Source of the DNA: Streptomyces sp. Je 1-369
GTDB taxonomy: Bacteria; Actinomycetota; Actinomycetes; Streptomycetales; Streptomycetaceae
Assembly (NCBI RefSeq): GCF_026810505.1
Contig: NZ_CP101750.1
Span: 1,517,448 to 1,581,447, forward strand
Length of the DNA: 64,000 nt
Direction: 5' to 3'
Below the pieces are notes generated by a model. It was not told the DNA's origin, ran no database searches, and was given only the letters and a program-made list of their open reading frames with translations. Both the position numbers and the translations under genes were made by a program. The first letter of the stretch is position 1. Every line of letters begins with the position of its first letter. Shown one piece after another: positions 24,129-32,680 of this stretch.

Positions 24129-25256
24129 TCAGGGCGCCACGGAGTCGAATCCGGTGAAGCCGCTCGGGTCGTGGCGGCCGAAGCTGCCGTGCTCGAAGAT
24201 GCCGTAGCCGGTGCGCCCTTCGAGGGTGAAGCGTGCGGCGTGGTCGATGACGCCGTACGCGGCGAGGGGGTGGGCGGCGGGGTCCGACAGGTCGTAGCTG
24301 CGGCGGTCGGTCCAGTCGCGGCCGCGCCAGGTGCCGTGCTGCCAGTCGTCGGCGGGCGGGTATCCGGCGCCCACGGCGAGGGGCAGCGAGGCGAGCACCT
24401 GGACACCGACTTCCAGTGGCTTGTGGCTTTCGGGGTCGGTGAGGTGGATGACGGCGCGGTCGGGGTGGCGGGTGCCGGAGCGGTAGGTGATGTCGGTGCG
24501 GGGCCAGCCGAGTTGGCGGTCGGGGCGGCCGGGGCGGACGAGGGTGGCGTCGTTGAGGGTGCGGTAGCCGTCCGCGTCCTCCTGCGCGATGACCATGAGG
24601 AAACGGTCGTCGAAGTGGACCGGGCACCAGATCCAGTGGAAGCCCTCGGTGGCGAACTCCTCCTCCAGGCGCCCGCGTTCCTCGCCGGGCACGGGCCGCA
24701 CGCCCCAGCTGCGGTCGCGGGTCGCGGTCCACTCCCCCGCCGTCACGGTGATCTCCTCGCCGCCCGCACGGATCACCCCGGCGGGCCGCCCCGCCTGCAC
24801 GAAGCGGCGCCCTTCGAGGGTGAGCCGGTCGCCGCGGCGCTGGACGTGGTGCGGCTCCCACAGGGCGGGGAAGTCCGCGGTCCAGGTCAGGTCGTACGAG
24901 AGGGACAAGGGGTCGTTCGGGTCGGCGGCGCACGTCAGGCGGATGCGGTGCAACGGCTCGTCGACGGTGATGCGGAGTGGGCCCACGCCGAGGTCCATCC
25001 GGTCCTCGCCCAGGGCGTCGCTGGCGCGTACGGCGCGGAGCGTGTCGCCGATGCGCAGAGTGGCGTACGCGTCGATGACACCGGTGTTCGGATAGACACC
25101 GAGCCCGAGGATGAGCAGGGCGCGGCCCTCGTGGTCGAAGAGGTGGAAGATGCACCGGTCGTAGGCGTTGCGGTCGCCCGTCGCGACGTACTTCATCGAC
25201 AGGGGGACCTGGTGCACGGGGTACTCGTCGAGCGGGACCGGACGGTCGTCTGCCAC
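24129..25256 (-). CDS. Hypothetical protein, beta-rich (lipid/steroid-associated family)
   Basis: 375 residues from GTG 25256, chosen because GGGAGG lies 6-7 nt upstream (an ATG at 25277 has none). The sequence is beta-rich throughout, with paired aromatic/charged strands such as EFATEGFHWIWCPVHFDDRF and RTDITYRSGTRHPDRAVIHL. This recalls AttH/hydroxyneurosporene-synthase-like lipocalin sandwiches. The motif DRSWGVRP is conserved in actinobacterial relatives found near acyl-CoA metabolism genes. No signal peptide. It is the first gene of an apparent two-gene operon with the APH-like kinase. Function unknown; the association suggests processing of a lipid or steroid acid. Confidence 0.72.
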   Translation of the reverse strand: MADDRPVPLDEYPVHQVPLSMKYVATGDRNAYDRCIFHLFDHEGRALLILGLGVYPNTGVIDAYATLRIGDTLRAVRASDALGEDRMDLGVGPLRITVDEPLHRIRLTCAADPNDPLSLSYDLTWTADFPALWEPHHVQRRGDRLTLEGRRFVQAGRPAGVIRAGGEEITVTAGEWTATRDRSWGVRPVPGEERGRLEEEFATEGFHWIWCPVHFDDRFLMVIAQEDADGYRTLNDATLVRPGRPDRQLGWPRTDITYRSGTRHPDRAVIHLTDPESHKPLEVGVQVLASLPLAVGAGYPPADDWQHGTWRGRDWTDRRSYDLSDPAAHPLAAYGVIDHAARFTLEGRTGYGIFEHGSFGRHDPSGFTGFDSVAP

Positions 25257-25446
25257 GGCAAACCTCCCTGGTCGCACGGCAGTTCAGGGCGGCGGGAGGC
25301 GGGCGGCCCCTCCGGCGCGGAGTTGACGGTACGTCAGTTCGCGGGGTGGAGCCAGACGCGTGCGCGCGCTCGTGCGGGGGCGGGCATACGCGGAGCCGGA
25401 CACGTACGGGGCCCGGGTGCGGCATGGCTGCGCGGGCGCGGGCGCG

Positions 25447-25535
25447 GGTGGGCTGGGAACGGGCGAGAGCGAAGGCGGGTCAGGAACGTGCGCGGGCGCA
25501 GGCGGGCCGGGAACGTGCGCGGGCGGGTCAGGAAC
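25447..25535. repeat. Imperfect tandem repeat, unit about 27 bp
   Basis: Copies of GGCGGGYCRGGAACGTGCGCGG begin at 25474 and 25501, a partial copy at 25522, and a more diverged one at 25447. Periods are 27, 27 and 21 bp. The repeat lies in the 335-bp divergent region between the beta-rich hypothetical gene and the His/Gln-rich gene. Confidence 0.75.
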
Positions 25536-25591
25536 AGACGCTCGATTCTCCGAGGCGGTGACTTCCGTACGGCGGCGGGCGTTGGCCTTGC

Positions 25592-26161
25592 ATGACCCCC
25601 ACGGACATGGGCACGGACATGGGCCCGGCGCACTTCCCCACCGGGCGTCGGCGGCGCACCCTGGTGACGGTGCCTGCCTCCGCAGAATCGGTTCCCCGAC
25701 GACCTCAGGAACCCCAGCCGTATCAGTACCCCCAGCAGCACCAGGCACACCAGGCACATCAGCAGCACCAGGCACACCAGCCACAACTCCAGCACGTACA
25801 GCCGCACGCGCACCAACAAGCGCACCAACAGCCGATGCACCAGCAGCCCATGCAGCAACAACCCCCGCATCAGCAGCCCGCGCCCCAGTACCCCGCGCCC
25901 CAGCATCACCAACAGCCCCTGCGCCAGCAGCCGCACCAGGCGTACTCACCGCAGTACCAGCAGACCCACGCGCCCGCGCCCTACCAGCAGCAGCCCCGCA
26001 TCCCGGACCCGCCGATCTACCGCACCCTGATCCGCCAGTGGGCGGACCGGGGCCGCACGCTGCCGGGGCACCACGACGCGGAGTGGGTCAGGCTCGTGGC
26101 GCCGCCGGTGCGCCACGGCCAGTTCAGCGCGAGTCGGGACCCGCGAGGTGACGTGCGATGA
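25592..26161 (+). CDS. His/Gln/Pro-rich low-complexity protein with conserved C-terminus
   Basis: 189 residues from ATG 25592 (weak ribosome site). Residues about 40-135 are nearly all His, Gln, Pro, Ala and Tyr in short repeats (QAHQAHQQHQAHQ, QQPMHQQPMQQQPP). The start (RRRTLVTVP) and the last 50 residues (PPIYRTLIRQWADRGRTLPG, then HDAEWVRLV) look folded and resemble the C-terminus of a family of Streptomyces hypothetical proteins. The 3' end overlaps the convergent acyl-CoA dehydrogenase stop by 38 bp. The antisense frame across the low-complexity region is a long leucine-rich stretch and is a shadow. The protein could be an assembly or metal-binding scaffold; no function is recognised. 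Confidence 0.65.
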   Translation: MTPTDMGTDMGPAHFPTGRRRRTLVTVPASAESVPRRPQEPQPYQYPQQHQAHQAHQQHQAHQPQLQHVQPHAHQQAHQQPMHQQPMQQQPPHQQPAPQYPAPQHHQQPLRQQPHQAYSPQYQQTHAPAPYQQQPRIPDPPIYRTLIRQWADRGRTLPGHHDAEWVRLVAPPVRHGQFSASRDPRGDVR

Positions 26162-27296
26162 CCATGCGCTGGATCTGATTCGTGCCCTCGACGATCTGCA
26201 GCACCTTGGCCTCGCGCATGAGGCGCTCCACGGGGAAGTCCGCCGTGTAGCCGTACCCCCCGAGGACCTGCACGGCGTCCGTCGTCACCTTCATCGCGGC
26301 GTCCGTGCACAGCAGCTTGGCCATGGCCGCCTGCTTGGCGAAAGGCCGCCCGGCGTCCCGGAGCCTGGCCGCCGACAGGTAGAGCGCCCGGCCCGCCTCG
26401 ATCTGCGTCGCCATGTCCGCGAGCATGAAGCGCAGGCCCTGGAAGTCCGCGATGGGCCTGCCGAACTGGCGGCGCTCGGTCGCGTACCGCACCGCCTCGT
26501 CGAGGGCCGCCTGGGCCACCCCGATCGCGCAGGCGGCTATGCCGAGGCGCCCCGAGTCGAGCGCGGAGAGCGCGATGGCGAAGCCCTGGCCCTCGTCGCC
26601 GATGCGGCGGGAGTCGGGGATGCGCACGCCGTCGAAGTTGATCTGGGCGGTGGGCGAGCCCTTCATGCCCATCTTCTTCTCGGGCACCGCGGCGCTCAGC
26701 CCCTCTGCGTCGCCCGGCACCAGGAAGGCCGTGATGCCGCGGGCGCCGTCGGGTCCCGTGCGGGCGAGCACGGTGTAGAAGTCGGCGACGCCGCCGTGCG
26801 TGATCCAGGCCTTGGTGCCGCTGATGACCCAGTCGTCGCCGTCCCGGACGGCCTTCGTGCGCAGCGACGCGGCGTCCGAGCCCGCCGCGGGCTCGGAGAG
26901 GCAGTACGCGCCGAGGAGGCCGCCGCCGAGCATGGCGGGCAGGTGGTCGGTCCGCTGCTCCTTGGTGCCGTACCCGGCGAGGGCGTGGCAGGAGAGGGAG
27001 TGGACGCTGACGCCGAGACCGACGGTCAGACGCGCGGCGGCGAGCTCCTCGAGGACCTGCAGGTAGACCTCGTATGGCTGGTCGCCGCCGCCGAACGCGG
27101 AGTCGTAGGGCAGGCCGAGCAGGCCCGACTCGGAGAGCAGCGTGAAGACCTCGCGGGGGAAGACTCCCGCGTCCTCCTGCTCCGCGGTCTTCGGGGCGAT
27201 CTCGCGCTGGGCGATGTCCCGGACCAGCGAGAGCAGATCCCTGGCCTCATCCGTGGGCAGCTGACGCTCCACCGACTGCGTGATGTGGTCGGGCAT
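26124..27296 (-). CDS. Acyl-CoA dehydrogenase
   Basis: 390 residues from ATG 27296. All family blocks are present: FAD/substrate segment YCLSEPAAGSDAASL, GTKAWITHGGVADFY, EKKMGMKGSPTAQINFDGV, YATERRQFGRPIADFQ, the KVTTDAVQVLGGYGYTAD block, and the C-terminal QIVEGTNQIQRMVIARHLAG with the catalytic-type glutamate (in VEGTNQIQ). It oxidises an acyl-CoA to the trans-2-enoyl-CoA using FAD and electron-transfer flavoprotein; chain length cannot be read. Length is typical for the short/medium-chain group. Its downstream end overlaps the His/Gln-rich gene. Confidence 0.96.
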   Translation of the reverse strand: MPDHITQSVERQLPTDEARDLLSLVRDIAQREIAPKTAEQEDAGVFPREVFTLLSESGLLGLPYDSAFGGGDQPYEVYLQVLEELAAARLTVGLGVSVHSLSCHALAGYGTKEQRTDHLPAMLGGGLLGAYCLSEPAAGSDAASLRTKAVRDGDDWVISGTKAWITHGGVADFYTVLARTGPDGARGITAFLVPGDAEGLSAAVPEKKMGMKGSPTAQINFDGVRIPDSRRIGDEGQGFAIALSALDSGRLGIAACAIGVAQAALDEAVRYATERRQFGRPIADFQGLRFMLADMATQIEAGRALYLSAARLRDAGRPFAKQAAMAKLLCTDAAMKVTTDAVQVLGGYGYTADFPVERLMREAKVLQIVEGTNQIQRMVIARHLAGPDSR

Positions 27297-27552
27297 GACG
27301 CTCTCCTCCCTGTGGGGCTGCGGCGGACGCCCGCGCTGGGTGGGGCGGCGCCGCCGGGAAACGTGCCGGACCGTGGGGTCGTTTTCGGGTCACGAAAGCA
27401 GCTGACCAGCGGCTCCGGCGCGTTGAGTATGCCCGATCGGCGGCGACCCGTCACTAGTTAACGACCGCTTACTCGAAAGATAGCTGAAGATCGCTCGCAC
27501 CCGGCGGCCGTGGCACCCCTGGCGGGGCGGCCGTGGCACCCCGGGCGCGGAT
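27297..27552. other. Intergenic region between acyl-CoA dehydrogenase and chitinase promoter
   Basis: No gene is visible. The AT-richer patch around 27453-27485 (CACTAGTTAACGACCGCTTAC...) is likely to hold the leftward promoter of the acyl-CoA dehydrogenase, but I cannot assign hexamers with confidence. Confidence 0.35.
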
Positions 27553-27594
27553 TGGTACGAACCATTGACCGCACTGGTCTAGTCCTCCTACTGT
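27553..27594 (+). promoter_or_regulatory. Chitinase promoter with paired 12-bp direct repeats (DasR-type sites)
   Basis: 12-bp elements TGGTACGAACCA (27553-27564) and TGGTCTAGTCCT (27575-27586) start 22 bp apart. Between and behind them are -35 TTGACC (27565-27570), an 18-bp spacer and -10 TACTGT (27589-27594), so the second element lies inside the spacer. The core ACTGGTCTAG matches the DasR responsive element of Streptomyces chitinase genes. The second chitinase in the window has the same arrangement. Confidence 0.85.
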
Positions 27595-27704
27595 TCCCCC
27601 GAACGTTCTTAACGCGTTCATGCCAAGTCAGTTCATGTCACGTCACACCCGCAGGTCCACGGCACCACTTTCCCCCTCCCGGTTTCCCCCCACGAGGAGT
27701 CACG

Positions 27705-28949
<1,245 letters not shown>

Positions 28950-28998
28950 CCCTCCGTACACGCTGGTTGTGTACGCGGCAGTTCCGTGCGCAGCAGGA

Positions 28999-29027
28999 GG
29001 GGCGGGGGCCGACACGGCTCCCGCCCC
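28999..29027. terminator. Bidirectional terminator between chitinase and tetR
   Basis: A 13-bp stem (28999-29011 with 29015-29027; one G.U pair) and an ACA loop. A smaller CGTACAC/GTGTACG hairpin lies just upstream, around 28958-28978. It serves the rightward chitinase and leftward TetR genes. Confidence 0.8.
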
Positions 29028-29042
29028 TTCGCGCGTGCCCGT

Positions 29043-29666
29043 TCATGGCCGCGCGGGCGCCGGATACGACGGCTCGAAGTCCTCGATCACCCGCAGCGTG
29101 TCGCCGAGTGTCCGCACCAGGAGGCAGCCGACCGTCTCCCGCGCGAGACCCGGGCGGTCGATCCAGTCCAGCGTGACGCCCTCCACGCTGCACAGCCAGC
29201 CGATCAGCGCCGTCCGCGCCAGCTGCGGTATGTCCTTGCGGCCGTACGCCCCCTCGGCGATCGCCCCGATCAGCGCCTCGCGCACCCCGTCCCGTATCGC
29301 GTGCACCTCGGCGTCGAAGCCGACGCCGCCGCTGATGATCGTGCGGTACGCGGCCTGATGGTGCTCGGCGTAGCGGAGGTAGCCGTCGACGGTGCGCTGC
29401 ACCCGCTCCACGGGCGGCAGGTCGTCGTGGCGGCCCGCACGGGCCACGAGGTCGGCGACGGAGTCCTCGATGATCGCGAGGTAGTAGCCGCGCTTGGACT
29501 TGAAGTAGTAGTAGATCAGCCCTTTGGCGACGCCCGCGTGCTTGGCGATGTCGTCCATCGACAGCGCGTCGTAGGACGTGTCGGCGAACAACTTCCGGCC
29601 GATGGCGATGAGTTCGGCACGGCGCGTCGCCGAGCGGTCGGTGCCGCGCTGTTGACTATTATTCAA
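29043..29666 (-). CDS. TetR-family transcriptional regulator
   Basis: 207 residues from a TTG at 29666; no ATG or GTG and no ribosome site exist in this frame before the HTH. The HTH lies at residues about 14-60 (RRAELIAIGRKLFADTSYDALSMDDIAKHAGVAKGLIYYYFKSK), followed by a helical ligand domain. The first five codons coincide with the palindromic operator at 29652-29666. It is divergent from the DUF6230/DUF6114/membrane-protein operon, which it probably represses together with itself. The start is uncertain; an unconventional start or leaderless mRNA is possible. Confidence 0.88.
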   Translation of the reverse strand: MNNSQQRGTDRSATRRAELIAIGRKLFADTSYDALSMDDIAKHAGVAKGLIYYYFKSKRGYYLAIIEDSVADLVARAGRHDDLPPVERVQRTVDGYLRYAEHHQAAYRTIISGGVGFDAEVHAIRDGVREALIGAIAEGAYGRKDIPQLARTALIGWLCSVEGVTLDWIDRPGLARETVGCLLVRTLGDTLRVIEDFEPSYPAPARP

Positions 29667-29681
29667 TTTCGGCCCTAGTCT
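29652..29681 (+). promoter_or_regulatory. Promoter of the DUF6230 operon overlapped by a TetR-type palindrome
   Basis: -35 TTGACT (29652-29657), an 18-bp spacer and -10 TAGTCT (29676-29681). The -35 region is covered by the near-palindrome TTGACTATTATTCAA (29652-29666; symmetric as TTGA-N-TA-N-TA-N-TCAA), in the 5' end of the divergent tetR frame. Confidence 0.6.
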
Positions 29682-29809
29682 CCAACTGCCTCGGAATCGT
29701 CCGCAGTATGGCAGAACGCCGCCACCTGTCGGCCGGCTCCCGGCAGCTCTTCACGCACTCCCCTTACGCACACGCTCGGCGACGCGGAACGACGTACGGG
29801 AGGAAGACA

Positions 29810-30424
29810 GTGGGCGCAGCACGCACCGCGTTACGCGAGGGCAGAACCTCCTGGAAGAAGACGGCCGCGATGGCCCTGCCGGCCGTCCTGGCCGTCGGTG
29901 TGATGGCCTCCGTGATGGCCGAGGGCGCGCTCGCCGCGTCCTTCGCCGTCTCCGGGACCAGCTTCCAGGTGTCCTCCGGGAAACTGACCAGCCAGGGCCT
30001 TTCCTCCTACGTACAGACGGACCGGGACATCGACGGCAAGGGGCACCCCGTGGCGCTCCTCGGCATCGGTGACGCGACCCTCTCCGACATCTGCCAGGCC
30101 GCCGAGGTCAAGACGCCGGTGGGCACCGTCGTCTTCAAGCTGACGGCGGGCGGCGACGCGGGCAACGTCACCGCGAGCAACCTCATCATCGACGGCGAGG
30201 ACCTGGTGGGCGACGCCCGGTTCGGCACCGCGCAGATCGGCCGGGACGCCTCGACGCTCGACGAAGTGCCGGGCGTGCAGGGCGAGAGGGGCAAGTTCGG
30301 GCTGCAGGCCGGGGACATCACGGTCGCCGGGGTGAAGTCGCACGCCTGGTCGGCGACGGGCGGCAACTTCCGGCTCAAGGGCATGCGGGTCGACGTCAGT
30401 CTGGGTGGCAAGAAGTGCTTCTGA
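29810..30424 (+). CDS. DUF6230-family secreted/membrane-anchored protein
   Basis: 204 residues from GTG 29810 (GGGAGGAAG 4-6 nt upstream). An N-terminal membrane helix or signal at residues about 18-43 (TAAMALPAVLAVGVMASVMAEGALA). The body (SFQVSSGKLTSQGLSSYVQT..., AEVKTPVGTVVFKLTAGG) is beta-rich with few charges. It ends GGKKCF. This is the DUF6230 family, which is restricted to actinobacteria and almost always sits directly before a DUF6114 gene; they overlap here by 10 nt (30415-30424). They are probably subunits of one envelope complex. Some members are mislabelled cholesterol esterase; nothing here supports an esterase triad. Confidence 0.85.
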   Translation: MGAARTALREGRTSWKKTAAMALPAVLAVGVMASVMAEGALAASFAVSGTSFQVSSGKLTSQGLSSYVQTDRDIDGKGHPVALLGIGDATLSDICQAAEVKTPVGTVVFKLTAGGDAGNVTASNLIIDGEDLVGDARFGTAQIGRDASTLDEVPGVQGERGKFGLQAGDITVAGVKSHAWSATGGNFRLKGMRVDVSLGGKKCF

Positions 30425-31413
30425 CCGGCGGCGGCAGAAGCGGTGTCAGGCCGTTCCGCACGGACGGCGGCGGTTGGCTCGACCGGCGGCTGCCGTGGCC
30501 CGACGAGCGCCGCGTCGTCCGCAGATGGCGGCGCACCCGCCCTTTCTGGGCAGGCCTGCTGCTCATCCTCGGCGGCGCCGAGCTGCTCCTGATCCCGCTC
30601 TCCCCGCTGACCGTGCTCGTCAGCCTGGGGCTCGGCGGCATCGCGGCCCTCGGCATCGGGATCGCGCTGGTCGTGGCGGGCCTCTTCCTGTGGCTGCTGC
30701 CGCACACGCACCACTACGTGAGCGTCAACGCCATGATCCTCTCGGTGCTCTCGTTCGCGGCGACGAACCTCGGCGGGTTCCTGGTCGGCATGCTGCTCGG
30801 CATCGCGGGCAGTGCCATGGGGTTCGCCTGGACTCCGGTGCCCCAGGACGCCGAGGACGATCCGACGCGCCCCAGGGTGCGCGACGGGCGGGGCACCCGG
30901 ACGCTGGCCGTACTGCTGCCCGTGGCGATGACCGCCGGGCTCGTCGCGCACGGCGGCGGCCGGGCGGAGGCGGTCCCGGGGGACGCGGCCGCGGCGGACG
31001 CGATCGTGGCGCCGCGCGTGCCACCGACCGTCACCACGACGCTCTTCGCGCCGCAGGGCTTCCTCCTGGCCGGGGTCCGGGAGATCCCGACCGCGGACGG
31101 GCCGCTGAAGGTCATGGTGCTGCGGATGAAGGCCGCCTCGCTCACCGACTACCGGCTCAAGACGCGTGACGGCAGCCGTGAACTGGCCCTGGGCGCCGAC
31201 ACTTTGGACCTGAGCGGCGAGGTCACCCTGTACCTGACCAAGTTCAGGGGGTGTCTGGAGGGCATCCTCTGTCTGACCTTCACGCCCGACAAGCTGCCGG
31301 TGCCGCCCGTGGTGCCGCCCTTCGTCTTCATGACGGACGTGAGCGCCGAGCAGGCCCTGGTCACCTCGGACTCGATCGTGGCGGGCGGCCTCACCCTCCG
31401 GGCCTCGGCATGA
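30415..31413 (+). CDS. DUF6114-family membrane protein
   Basis: 332 residues from GTG 30415, overlapping the DUF6230 gene. Three to four membrane helices in the N-terminal part: residues about 43-64 (RTRPFWAGLLLILGGAELLLIP), 65-90, 92-118 and 125-150. A flexible linker and a beta-rich C-terminal region follow (residues about 200-330) with two cysteines (RGCLEGILCLTF). This is the partner of DUF6230. The topology suggests a membrane anchor with an extracytoplasmic domain. An 11-bp gap leads to a third membrane-protein gene, so the three form one operon under the divergent TetR. Function unknown. Confidence 0.85.
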   Translation: MLLTGGGRSGVRPFRTDGGGWLDRRLPWPDERRVVRRWRRTRPFWAGLLLILGGAELLLIPLSPLTVLVSLGLGGIAALGIGIALVVAGLFLWLLPHTHHYVSVNAMILSVLSFAATNLGGFLVGMLLGIAGSAMGFAWTPVPQDAEDDPTRPRVRDGRGTRTLAVLLPVAMTAGLVAHGGGRAEAVPGDAAAADAIVAPRVPPTVTTTLFAPQGFLLAGVREIPTADGPLKVMVLRMKAASLTDYRLKTRDGSRELALGADTLDLSGEVTLYLTKFRGCLEGILCLTFTPDKLPVPPVVPPFVFMTDVSAEQALVTSDSIVAGGLTLRASA

Positions 31414-31423
31414 GGGGAACAGG

Positions 31424-32338
31424 GTGATCCAGATTCAGGCGGCGCTGTTCTGGGCGTACGCGATCGGCGCGACGTTCGCCCTCTCCGCCGGGCGCCAGCT
31501 CCAGGTGTGGGAGCGGATCAACGCGGGCGAGGGCCCGCGCACCCGCAGCCGCGCCGCCAACCCGTACCTGGCGCTCACGGCGCTCTTCGCCTCCGTCCTC
31601 TTGGTGCCGACGGGGCTCTTTCTGCTCTGGCAGAACCCGTCCTGGTCGACCATGCACGTGGCGGACGGCCACGACGGCGTGTGGGCGGGGTTCGTCCTCC
31701 TCTACGCGGGCGGGATCCCGGTCGCCGTGATCCTCGGGTTCCTGGTGGCGCAGGGCCTGGTGCTCGTGGGTGCCGGCTACTGGGCGTACCTGAGCTGCGT
31801 CGGAGGGTACTTCCTGCTGTTCGGAACGCTGATCCACGGCTGGGACGGCAGAGGATACGAGCGGTTCTTCTCATCCGGTGCCGGGGATTTCGCCGACTGG
31901 CGGCGGGAGAGCGTCGTCAACAACGTCCTGGACTTCGTGACGTCCGGGACGTTCCTCGCGCTGCTGCTCTTCGGGGCCGCGGTGATCGGCGTCATGCTGA
32001 TGACGGAGATCGGCTGGCTCATGGAGGGCTGGTCGCTACCCGGCGCGGACGAGGACCGCGAGGTACCGAGGCTGCTCGCCGTCGTCATCGCGGCGGCGGG
32101 GGTGTACGGCCTGCCGTTCGTGGGCGCGCTCCTCGCGAGCGTCCTGGTGCGGCTGGTCGGCGGGTGGCTCGGGCTCCCGCTGTTCGCGGTCGTGGCGGGC
32201 CTCACCCTGCTGCACGGGCGCTCGCCGGTGCGGTGGCTGTACGGCCTGGTGGGTGTGCCGGGGCGGCACTGGCGGGCCGGCCTCGACGAGGCCGGCGGCG
32301 GTCATGAGAGCGGCGTCACAGCAGACCGGTCTGCGTGA
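31424..32338 (+). CDS. Polytopic membrane protein of the DUF6230/DUF6114 operon
   Basis: 304 residues from GTG 31424 (GAGGGGAACAGG upstream). About seven membrane helices, for example residues 2-22 (IQIQAALFWAYAIGATFALSA), 45-65, 87-110, 120-140, 170-195, 215-240 and 245-265. The cytoplasmic loop DWRRESVVNNVLDFVTSGTF is hydrophilic. I recognise no family. The 3' end overlaps the convergent SCO1431-type gene by 23 nt. It may be the transport or anchoring component of the upstream DUF6230/6114 complex. Confidence 0.75.
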   Translation: MIQIQAALFWAYAIGATFALSAGRQLQVWERINAGEGPRTRSRAANPYLALTALFASVLLVPTGLFLLWQNPSWSTMHVADGHDGVWAGFVLLYAGGIPVAVILGFLVAQGLVLVGAGYWAYLSCVGGYFLLFGTLIHGWDGRGYERFFSSGAGDFADWRRESVVNNVLDFVTSGTFLALLLFGAAVIGVMLMTEIGWLMEGWSLPGADEDREVPRLLAVVIAAAGVYGLPFVGALLASVLVRLVGGWLGLPLFAVVAGLTLLHGRSPVRWLYGLVGVPGRHWRAGLDEAGGGHESGVTADRSA

Positions 32339-32462
32339 CGAGCATCGCGAGGACGACGACGAGGGTCCAGCCCGCGAAGTGCTCCAGCAGGGTCGGTCCG
32401 TCGTCCTTGGGGCCGCCGGTGCGGGCCTTCGCACGGACAGCGGTGGCAGAGGTCGCGGTCAT
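32316..32462 (-). CDS. SCO1431-family micro-membrane protein (48 residues)
   Basis: ATG 32462 opens a 48-residue frame beginning MTATSATAVRAKARTGGPKDD, then a single helix WTLVVVLAMLVTQTGLL at the C-terminus. GPKDDGP before the helix is characteristic of the SCO1431 family of tiny Streptomyces membrane proteins. A longer in-frame extension upstream (to 32591) is without the family pattern. It lies between the divergent M1 peptidase and the convergent membrane-protein gene. Function unknown; it is a strongly conserved microprotein by recollection. Confidence 0.82.
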   Translation of the reverse strand: MTATSATAVRAKARTGGPKDDGPTLLEHFAGWTLVVVLAMLVTQTGLL

Positions 32463-32680
32463 GTCTTTCTCACTGACGTTCGTCCGGCAGGGCTCCCCCA
32501 CGAGGTCCCGGTGACAACTCCACCCCCACGGGACCCCTCTACCTTGCCAGCACTCGGCGCCCTTGCGGGCGAGACCTTGGTCACCCCACAACTACGGCGT
32601 CGCGCTGTGCGTCTAAGTACGGACGGCGGGGGTGTCCCCCCGTCCGTCCGCCCGTGCACCGTACGACCGAGAGGTTTCCG

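Noticed and set aside
25334..25936. Leucine-rich 200-residue minus-strand frame opposite the His/Gln-rich gene
   Set aside because: Its hydrophobic repeats are just the complement of CAG/CAC repeats; there is no ribosome site and no sensible membrane topology.
29043..29666. An alternative tetR start downstream of TTG 29666
   Set aside because: No ATG, GTG or usable TTG occurs before the HTH helix in this frame; the next TTG lies inside the first helix.
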